Below, piece after piece: positions 1 through 4,960 of a stretch of DNA of 7,946 nt. Source of the stretch: Actinomycetes bacterium (GTDB lineage: Bacteria > Planctomycetota > Phycisphaerae > JAACET01); the NCBI GenBank assembly GCA_030631725.1, contig DAOVKO010000094.1, forward strand, positions 1 to 7,946, given 5' to 3'. The translations under genes and the position numbers were made by a program. The notes under the pieces are model-generated. The model saw nothing but the letters and a program-made list of their open reading frames with translations. It did not search any database and had not been told where the DNA came from. Positions within the stretch are counted from its first letter, which is position 1, and every line of letters begins with the position of its first letter.

Positions 1-1703
1 ATAATCACTATGTAGGGCAGGTGCATGGGGATCTGGGCCTGCTCCTGGTCGCTGGTGGGTTTGAAGCGGTCCAGAATCTGATCGGCGGTGAGACGATTGT
101 ATCCGGTGACATTGCGAACGCTGGCTTCGCGGAGGATTTCGTAGCGTTCTTCCATTTTGGTGACCGCCCATTCCAGAACGGACTCAGCCCGGGACAGGGC
201 GTTGATGATCGGACACATCAGGTGGGGCACGTCCTGGAAGTGAGCCATCTCCACCATCTTGGGGTCCACCAGGATGATCTTGACGTGGTCGGGACGCTGG
301 GTCAGGAGCATGGAAGTAACGATGCTGTTTATGCAGACGCTCTTGCCCGAACCGGTAGCCCCGGCGATGAGCATGTGAGGCATGGTAGTCAGGTCGGCAA
401 CCAGCGGCTGGCCCGAAGCATCTTTGGCCAGGAAAAGGGGCAGCTTCATCCGCGAGGCCCGCAGTTGCGAGAGTTCGACGAGCTCGCGAATGCGGACCAT
501 CTCCTTTTCGCAGTTGGGAATCTCGACGCCGATGGTCTGCTTGCCGGGGATTGGGGCCACGATGCGTACACTTGAGACGCCCAGGGCCCGGGCCAAATCG
601 TTGGCCAAGTTGCGGATCTGGGAGACCTTGGTTCCGGGAGAAAGCTTGAGCTCGAAGAGGGTGATAGTTGGGCCGGTGTCGATCTCGACTACGGTAACCT
701 GGATATTGAACTCTTCGAGCGTCTTCTCGAGGATGACGGCCTTTTCGCGGACAGCCTGTTCCTGCATGGAGGCCAGGGTATATTCGGGCTGTTCGAGCAG
801 ATCCAGGGGAGGCAGTTGATAGTTTAGCAGGGCCTTGGGTTTGGCAATGGCCTTGGCGGCCACTCGCAGACCGGGCTTGGCTTTGCCGGCGGGGCGATCT
901 TTCAGGCCATGAACTTTGACCGGCAACTCGTCTGTTGACTCTTGGTCCTCTTCATAGTCCTGGTCCTCATCGACTTCGGCCAACTCATCTTCGTCTTCAT
1001 CTTCGTCAGGTTCCAGAGCCACGGCTGTGCCCCCGCCGGCGGGAACAGCTATTTGTTGCAGGGCTGACCGGTGAGGGTTTATGCGCGGCAGAGCCCCAGC
1101 GAGTGCTATGGGGCGGCGCAAAACCACGCGCAGGACCGGAACCTTGGCTAAGAGAATGCTCAGTTTGGACCAAAGCAACTGCAGCAGGAAAAGCACGGAA
1201 GTATCCGCAGCCAATAATAATCCCACCAGCACCCCGGCCGTGAGAACCAGGGCTGAGCCCCAGCGCGACAACTGGGCCAAGAGGAAAGAGGCCAGGAGCG
1301 AGCCGATGACTCCCCCGGCCGTGAAGGGCAAGGGATTGGAGGCCGGGAAATCCAAAGAGGGTATCAACAGGTGGCTGATGGCTGAGATGGATAGAACCAA
1401 CAAGGCCGCGCCTGTGCCTCGCAGGGGCAGATCGGCAATCTCACGGTTCAACAGCCGCAGCAGACTCAAGGCCGCAGCAAAAACTAAGAGTACAAAGACA
1501 GCATATCCCAGGAAGCTCAAGGCCTGATACGCCAGCCAGGCCCCGACGGGCCCGCAGAGATTCGCGACCGGCCAGGGATGAGCCGCCAGACGGCTGCTGG
1601 GCCAGTCGGTCCAGCTATAGCCGGCACAGGCCAACAGGGCGAAACTGTAGAACACCAGCAGCAGGGCATGAGTCAAACGGTTATTACGGCCTGTTTCAGC
1701 CAA
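1..1703 (-). CDS. ftsK: FtsK/SpoIIIE-type DNA translocase (3' end beyond window)
   Basis: Membrane-anchored hexameric ATPase that pumps chromosomal DNA through the division septum. Seen: 567 codons from TTG at 1703. About five hydrophobic segments lie at residues 13-30, 55-82, 97-116, 128-145 and 149-173; the first loop has the FtsK-typical NLCGPVGAWLAYQ (48-60). A linker follows with a strongly acidic stretch (about 229-258). The alpha domain runs from about 290 (GPTITLFELKLSPG near 342-356, GKQTIGVEIPN near 387-397). Walker A GATGSGKS is at 448-455, with VDPKMVEM near 476-483. The last residues, LPYIVI (562-567), lead into Walker B, so the catalytic Asp/Glu and the C-terminal gamma (KOPS-reading) domain lie outside the window. 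The Walker A position fits the short SpoIIIE-like form rather than the long-linker E. coli form. TTG is chosen because an in-frame TAG lies at 1737-1739, no ATG or GTG lies between, and AAGGAG is correctly spaced. No frameshift seen. Function is known from the family; confidence is high. Confidence 0.97.
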   Translation of the reverse strand, partial: MAETGRNNRLTHALLLVFYSFALLACAGYSWTDWPSSRLAAHPWPVANLCGPVGAWLAYQALSFLGYAVFVLLVFAAALSLLRLLNREIADLPLRGTGAALLVLSISAISHLLIPSLDFPASNPLPFTAGGVIGSLLASFLLAQLSRWGSALVLTAGVLVGLLLAADTSVLFLLQLLWSKLSILLAKVPVLRVVLRRPIALAGALPRINPHRSALQQIAVPAGGGTAVALEPDEDEDEDELAEVDEDQDYEEDQESTDELPVKVHGLKDRPAGKAKPGLRVAAKAIAKPKALLNYQLPPLDLLEQPEYTLASMQEQAVREKAVILEKTLEEFNIQVTVVEIDTGPTITLFELKLSPGTKVSQIRNLANDLARALGVSSVRIVAPIPGKQTIGVEIPNCEKEMVRIRELVELSQLRASRMKLPLFLAKDASGQPLVADLTTMPHMLIAGATGSGKSVCINSIVTSMLLTQRPDHVKIILVDPKMVEMAHFQDVPHLMCPIINALSRAESVLEWAVTKMEERYEILREASVRNVTGYNRLTADQILDRFKPTSDQEQAQIPMHLPYIVI

Positions 1704-1890
1704 TGCCGATGTCTCCTTCCTGGCAGCGCAGGGATGCTAGGACACATCCGTCTGCGCACAACTAGAGCGCATACTTACAGTGCTCTCTGGGAGATTATCG
1801 GGCCAAGAAGGGGGATTTCTGCAGGGAAAATGCCGAAGGACTGAGGCCTTCTTCCCTCCCTATCGCGCTTTCCGCTCTACGCTTCACACT
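1704..1890. other. Upstream region of ftsK, no gene seen
   Basis: No coding sequence is convincing on either strand. On the minus strand this must hold the ftsK leader and probably its promoter, but I see no -35/-10 pair close to consensus. A weak pairing (GAAGG with CCTTC, around 1834-1850) is too short to call a terminator. The only clear structure is the short tandem repeat at its right edge. Confidence 0.5.
1713..1718 (-). promoter_or_regulatory. Ribosome binding site fixing the TTG start of ftsK
   Basis: On the minus strand AAGGAG stands nine bases before TTG at 1703-1701. It is the only good Shine-Dalgarno sequence between the upstream in-frame stop (1737-1739) and the hydrophobic N terminus, so it supports a non-ATG start for ftsK. 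Confidence 0.75.
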
Positions 1891-1901
1891 CTACGCCTCA
1901 C
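1875..1901. repeat. Short tandem repeat, 14-bp period, two copies
   Basis: CTCTACGCTTCAC (1875-1887) is followed by CTCTACGCCTCAC (1889-1901), identical at 12 of 13 positions with a period of 14. The second copy overlaps the stop codon and last codons of the relic PEP-CTERM tail on the minus strand, so the repeat arose at or after the end of that gene. Function unknown. Confidence 0.6.
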
Positions 1902-1992
1902 GCCTTCTGCGTAGCAGGGCCAAGCCGCCGAGCAGTAGCAGGGCCAGCGTGGCGGGCTCGGAAAGAAAATTGTCAATATTCTGCCTTGACAT
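1891..1992 (-). pseudogene. Relic PEP-CTERM sorting tail of a lost exported protein
   Basis: The minus strand reads 33 codons from ATG at 1992 to TAG at 1891-1893. The last 23 residues are a PEP-CTERM tail: SEPATLALLLLGG, a short hydrophobic helix, then an Arg cluster (RRRREA). The first Pro of the PEP motif is replaced by Ser, and homology to a PEP-CTERM tail stops there. There is no signal peptide, no body and no good ribosome binding site. Exosortase substrates need an N-terminal signal peptide, so this cannot be a functional substrate as it stands. At DNA level 1919-1961 matches the metalloprotease gene tail (4983-5025) at 40 of 43 bases, and all three differences are synonymous, which indicates it once encoded a working tail. 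Most likely the stump of a gene whose body was removed or replaced near the HicBA module. A translated mini-ORF is possible but unlikely. Confidence 0.75.
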
Positions 1993-2014
1993 CTCTTTTT
2001 TCCCGTGGTATGAT
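1986..2014 (+). promoter_or_regulatory. Near-consensus housekeeping sigma promoter for hicB
   Basis: TTGACA (1986-1991) is a perfect -35 box, followed by exactly 17 bases and TATGAT (2009-2014), one base from the TATAAT consensus. The expected start of transcription is around 2020-2022, giving a leader of only about 14 bases before the hicB ATG, with GAGGT (2022-2026) as ribosome binding site. HicB-type antitoxins usually repress their own promoter, but no clear operator palindrome is visible here. Confidence 0.85.
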
Positions 2015-2034
2015 CAAGGTTGAGGTAACAAACT

Positions 2035-2265
2035 ATGGAAAAGATTATTAAAGCTCTAATCTATCACGATGGCCAACATTACTGCGCCAAATGTTTTGAA
2101 ATTGACGTATTTACTCAAGGAAAAACTATCGATCAAACAATTCGAAATCTTAGAGAAGCCATTACTCTACATTTGGAAGGTATAGACCCTGCTGAATATG
2201 GCTTAGTCAAGAATCCCAGCTTGCTAATAATGTTCGAATGTGACCTTCAGCCTGCCTATGCCTAA
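2035..2265 (+). CDS. hicB: HicB-family antitoxin (type II toxin-antitoxin)
   Basis: Small cytoplasmic antitoxin expected to bind and block the HicA RNA-cutting toxin. Seen: 76 residues with the compact HicB partial-RNase-H-like pattern, beginning with strands around KALIYHDGQHYCAKCFEID (6-24), then TQGKTIDQTIRNLREAI (27-43), LHLEG (45-49) and a last strand NPSLLIMFECDL (60-71). It matches the short HicB class that has only this domain and no separate C-terminal DNA-binding domain. GAGGT eight bases before the ATG supports the start. The gene is clearly more AT-rich than its neighbours, consistent with horizontal arrival. It overlaps the hicA start by eight bases, the usual sign of translational coupling. 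The order is hicB first, the reverse of the classic hicA-hicB order but seen in many genomes. No frameshift or internal stop. Confidence 0.88.
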   Translation: MEKIIKALIYHDGQHYCAKCFEIDVFTQGKTIDQTIRNLREAITLHLEGIDPAEYGLVKNPSLLIMFECDLQPAYA

Positions 2266-2506
2266 ATTGCCTGCCATCTCTTACAAACGGCTCCTTAGAC
2301 TATTAAATCAGCTAGATTAGCACATAGACCGCCAGCGAGGCAGTCATGTTCGCCTGAAGAAAATCTTAGCTAAAGGACATTACTCTATAACTATACCCGC
2401 CCACAAAGAACTCGCCAAAGGAACCCTTAACGACATTCTTAATACGCTCAGCCGGCACAGTAATCTCCCTAAGCAAGAACTCATCAAGCGATTAAAAAGT
2501 ATTTAG
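2258..2506 (+). pseudogene. hicA: HicA-family toxin gene broken by an in-frame amber codon
   Basis: HicA toxins are small double-stranded-RNA-binding-fold ribonucleases that cleave mRNA. Reading from ATG 2258, the first 20 residues (MPKLPAISYKRLLRLLNQLD) are typical HicA. TAG then occurs at 2318-2320, and the same frame continues for 61 residues: RQRGSHVRLKK, containing the catalytic His in the GSH motif, then ITIPAHKELAKGTLNDIL, ending at TAG 2504-2506. The total of 82 residues plus the stop is normal HicA length, and no other lesion is visible. The stop falls where family members usually have the aromatic residue of a GF/GW/GY pair before the RQxGSH strand. No ATG, GTG or TTG stands between the stop and RQRGSH to allow a restart. 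Inference: recently inactivated toxin, leaving hicB as an orphan antitoxin. Readthrough or a sequencing error are the alternatives. The 3' end overlaps the convergent repeat-protein gene by 23 bases. Confidence 0.85.
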
Positions 2507-4397
2507 ACCTCCTTCTCAGAGCTATAAGGCCGCCAAAAAGCAACAGGCCCAGCGTGGCGGGTTCGGGGGTAGCGGTTGGCTCGGGGGGAGTACCGGTGCC
2601 CCAGTAACTCAGCACTTCGGTGTAGTCTGAGCCGTCGACAACGCCGTTACCGTTGAGGTCGCCACGTTCGCCGCTGGGGACGCTCTGGCCCCAGTTGCTG
2701 ATTACGAGTGTCAGGTCGGAGGCGTTGACGAAGCCGTCAGCATTGGCGTCGCCGGGGTGGAGAAGGCGTATCCAGTCGCTGCCTTGGATGGGCGAGCCGT
2801 CGTTCTCTTCAGTCAGGTTGCCTGAGAGGCTAAGCAGAAGCGACTCGCCTTGCGCATCAGAGAGGCCGAAGGCATCGAGCAAGGCCTGGATGTCGAATTT
2901 GAGGCTCAGGTCGAGAAAGCCGTCAGCGCCGAGGTCATGTCCTCCGCTGGGCTCGCCTTCGTATGGTGTGCCCACATCTTCGTAATCCCATCGGAGGGGT
3001 GAAACGGAGTCATCAAAGCCCTCTAGCCCCAGAAGTATAGTTGCGGGGTCGATAGTCATTACGTCAAAGTCGTCTGTGCCCAACACGGCTACAGGCAATA
3101 CGCCCTCGCTCCTGCTGTTAAGCGGATTCGGCCATGAACCGGGCTTGATATCCACGTCGACGGTGGTGGGTTCGGGGATATGCTGAACCCACAGGGTATC
3201 ACTGCTGCTAGCACTGATACCCCAGCTCCAATCCGGGCCCGGCAAGTTAACTGTTCCAAAAGTGCCTGAGATGCCACCCCCCGCTAGCAGAATATCAAAG
3301 GTGCCAAAGGGCGCTCCACCAAGGTCCACCACGTTCCAGGTTCCGTCCAGAATGGCACTGCCGCCGACACTGATGGCGCTGATACCATCGGTGTCGAACT
3401 TCGTTTCGAGTGTTCCGTTAGAGCCTTGCGTATAATTGTTGCTGACACTGACGGTAGAGTCGTCCCCCACTACCGTGAGGATTCCGTTACCGTTGTAGCC
3501 GGTATACAGATTCGCGGTGTTGAGGCTACCATCTGAAATAGTATATATGCCATCTGAACCAACATCGAGACCAAGGTAGACAGATCCACTAACAGTGTTT
3601 GTCCCCCCGGTCTGAGTGAAAGAGCCCGTGCTTTCTTCGCCGATGTACTCGTTCGGGGCTGAGAGTTGGCCGTCCCCACTCAACTCGTAGGTCCCGTGCC
3701 CGCTGGCCCAACGGGCGACGCTGAGCCACATATTGACTGTGTGCGTCCCGCCGGTCTGGATAAAACTGCCTGTACCGCAGTTCCCGATGTTCTGCCGGAG
3801 GACCGAGAGCTGTCCGGTCCCGCTCAACTCGTAGGTTCCATTGGAGCCGGCCGAGGCGCCCAGGTGCATAACAGCGTCAGCCGAGTTTATCCCGCCGGTC
3901 TGCGTGAAGGTCCCCGTGCCGTTTAAGCCCCAGCCGATATGCTCGTAGGTGGTTAAGAGTTGGCCGTCCCCGCTCAGCTCGTAGGTCCCGTGCCCGCTGG
4001 CCCCATAGGTGCCGATATAAACCGATCTGGTCGAGTTTGTCCCGCCGGTGTGTATGAATGTGCCCGTGCCGCCCTTGCCGATGTACTCCCACGTAGCTGA
4101 GAGCTGCCCGGCCCCGCTCAGCTCGACACTGCCGCTTTGGCCAGCGTTTTCGCCAAGGGTGAGGTATTGGCAATCCTCACCCACTTGGGTTATATGGGCC
4201 GTGCCGCTATTGTTGATGTATGCCTTGTCGTAGTTGGTCCCAGTCGGCTCACCGTTGTTCCAGTTTGCCCCGTTGCTCCAATCACCGGTATCTACCTGCC
4301 AGTAGGTATCCACAGGCCAGCCCGGAGGCACGGCCCGGGCCCGGGCGGCAATCAGGCCAATCAACACAGTTGTCAGAACGATTTGCCAGTTTTTCAT
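2484..4397 (-). CDS. Exported beta-repeat protein with dockerin and PEP-CTERM tail
   Basis: A 637-residue secreted, probably surface-bound, protein of unknown precise role. Signal peptide 1-22 (hydrophobic core, ARA before the likely cut). Four tandem units of 48-50 residues (90-283), each starting near YELSGxGQLS and containing GTGTFTQTGGTN, resemble passenger-type beta-solenoid repeats; a fifth, degraded unit follows. Residues 413-535 begin VDVDIKPGSWPNPLN, a module common in exported bacterial proteins. A type I dockerin pair with calcium-loop patterns sits at 549-570 (GDANADGFVNASDLTLVI) and 579-600 (GDLNGNGVVDGSDYTEVL). The PEP-CTERM tail (611-630) is PEPATL, a helix, then RRR. By family knowledge exosortase cleaves such tails; the dockerin may bind a cohesin. 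Odd points: an internal IPEPTT at 408-412, and an extra SKYFLIA after RRR encoded antisense to hicA. AAGGG eight bases before ATG supports the start. Its promoter is at 4590-4618, with a leader of about 185 bases. Confidence 0.93.
   Translation of the reverse strand: MKNWQIVLTTVLIGLIAARARAVPPGWPVDTYWQVDTGDWSNGANWNNGEPTGTNYDKAYINNSGTAHITQVGEDCQYLTLGENAGQSGSVELSGAGQLSATWEYIGKGGTGTFIHTGGTNSTRSVYIGTYGASGHGTYELSGDGQLLTTYEHIGWGLNGTGTFTQTGGINSADAVMHLGASAGSNGTYELSGTGQLSVLRQNIGNCGTGSFIQTGGTHTVNMWLSVARWASGHGTYELSGDGQLSAPNEYIGEESTGSFTQTGGTNTVSGSVYLGLDVGSDGIYTISDGSLNTANLYTGYNGNGILTVVGDDSTVSVSNNYTQGSNGTLETKFDTDGISAISVGGSAILDGTWNVVDLGGAPFGTFDILLAGGGISGTFGTVNLPGPDWSWGISASSSDTLWVQHIPEPTTVDVDIKPGSWPNPLNSRSEGVLPVAVLGTDDFDVMTIDPATILLGLEGFDDSVSPLRWDYEDVGTPYEGEPSGGHDLGADGFLDLSLKFDIQALLDAFGLSDAQGESLLLSLSGNLTEENDGSPIQGSDWIRLLHPGDANADGFVNASDLTLVISNWGQSVPSGERGDLNGNGVVDGSDYTEVLSYWGTGTPPEPTATPEPATLGLLLFGGLIALRRRSKYFLIA
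3549..4130 (-). repeat. Four tandem coding repeats of 144-150 bp
   Basis: Within the exported repeat protein, units begin at residues 90, 138, 188 and 236, giving periods of 48, 50 and 48, with a degraded fifth unit from 284. Similarity persists at DNA level: the plus-strand string CTCGTAGGTCCCGTGCCCGC occurs near 3685 and again near 3980. Such near-identical repeats allow copy-number change by recombination or slippage, so unit number may differ between related strains. Confidence 0.85.
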
Positions 4398-4443
4398 TTT
4401 GATTTCCCTTCTCGCATTTGAATCCTGTTCTCACTGATCACAA

Positions 4444-4477
4444 ACGGCACGCGGGGCCTCTCTACTCCACGTGCCGT
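4444..4477 (-). promoter_or_regulatory. Leader hairpin of the repeat-protein mRNA
   Basis: A perfect 8-bp inverted repeat: ACGGCACG (4444-4451) pairs with CGTGCCGT (4470-4477) around an 18-base loop. It lies in the untranslated leader about 47 bases before the start codon and is not followed by a U-run, so it is not a terminator. The leader of the metalloprotease gene has a hairpin with the same GGCAC/GTGCC core. A regulatory role is inference. Confidence 0.55.
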
Positions 4478-4589
4478 GACTTTACAGACAAACCAGGGCT
4501 ACTGTTAGCAGGCCCAGGACGAATCGGGGCTATTCAAGGAAGGCGGTACGGATGTTCTCCCCCCTCTGCCTCCCCTTACACCGTCCTAA

Positions 4590-4618
4590 AGAATAGCAGA
4601 AATGGGGAGTTAAGTCAA
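4590..4618 (-). promoter_or_regulatory. Promoter of the beta-repeat PEP-CTERM gene
   Basis: On the minus strand TTGACT (4618-4613), 17 bases, then TATTCT (4595-4590), preceded by TG one base upstream (extended -10). Transcription should start near 4583, leaving a leader of about 185 bases before the ATG. The -35 box, spacer (14 of 17 bases) and a downstream GGTGTAAGGG block (4582-4573) match the promoter of the other PEP-CTERM gene at 6282-6310, which is stronger evidence than the boxes alone. No sigma-54 element was seen. Confidence 0.8.
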
Positions 4619-4898
4619 GGTTTTTTTGGGGAGTTTGGAAAAGATTTAGGGGGATACAGGAAGAAAGACGCAGAAAGAAATACAGAACTTAGACGCTGAT
4701 TACGCTGAAAACGCTGATTAATACAGAGAGATAATTAGCCACAGATGAACACAGATTGCACTGATAACTCAGAAAGAAATACGGAAATCAGACGCAGATT
4801 ACGCTAATTTCGCAGAGTTCAATTTCTTTCAGCGTAATCAGCGTCAAAATTCTTTCTTCTTTGTTTCTATTGCTGTGAAATCTGCCTCGGCCAAGCGG
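4619..4898. repeat. Non-coding patch of dispersed-type repeats
   Basis: No gene is supported here. The stretch is AT-richer than the flanks and built of short related words: CAGAAAGAAATAC at 4671-4683 and 4770-4782 (99 bases apart), repeated ACGCTGATTA/ACGCAGATTA variants (4692-4720 and 4791-4805), and AGCCACAGATGAACACAGAT (4737-4756). The last resembles a family of intergenic repeats that I recall as widespread in bacterial genomes; I cannot confirm membership here. Two arms of a perfect 19-bp inverted repeat bracket the core. There is no regular spacer-repeat pattern, so it is not a CRISPR array. It lies just upstream of the -35 box of the repeat-protein promoter. Confidence 0.7.
4692..4845. 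repeat. Perfect 19-bp inverted repeat pair
   Basis: GACGCTGATTACGCTGAAA (4692-4710) has its exact reverse complement at 4827-4845, with 116 bases between. Matching ends on both sides of each arm. The enclosed segment carries the AGCCACAGATGAACACAGAT word. The size (154 bp in total) is compatible with a small non-autonomous palindromic repeat element, but no target-site duplication is obvious and no transposase is present. Confidence 0.8.
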
Positions 4899-4934
4899 AA
4901 AAACAAAAGGGCTGGCCGTCAAGCCAGCCCCTTT
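4899..4934 (-). terminator. Rho-independent terminator of the metalloprotease gene
   Basis: On the minus strand GGGCTGGC (4930-4923) pairs with GCCAGCCC (4916-4909) over a 6-base loop, extended by A-U pairs, and is followed by the U-rich run TTTTGTTTTT (4908-4899). It begins 27 bases after the metalloprotease stop codon. On the plus strand the trailing T-run is only three bases, so it should act mainly for the minus strand. Confidence 0.93.
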
Positions 4935-4960
4935 GATCCATAGTCTGCGTTGGATAGCTT

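Noticed and set aside
21..1844. Several open frames on the plus strand of 60-184 codons opposite ftsK
   Set aside because: They overlap a continuous minus-strand frame with unmistakable FtsK motifs, have no ribosome binding sites or recognisable domains, and owe their length to GC-rich codon structure.
1704..1890. Promoter of ftsK
   Set aside because: Candidate pairs such as TTGTGC-N16-TAGCAT are too far from consensus to list as a feature.
1891..1992. A real 33-residue gene with a PEP-CTERM tail
   Set aside because: No signal peptide, no good ribosome binding site and the first PEP proline lost. A relic explains it better.
2318..2320. Amber codon recoded as a sense codon across the genome
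   Set aside because: The metalloprotease gene ends in TAG exactly after its Arg cluster, where a stop is expected, so TAG is used as a stop here.
4660..4850. CRISPR array
   Set aside because: Repeats are imperfect, irregularly spaced and partly inverted, with no constant-length unique spacers and no cas genes.
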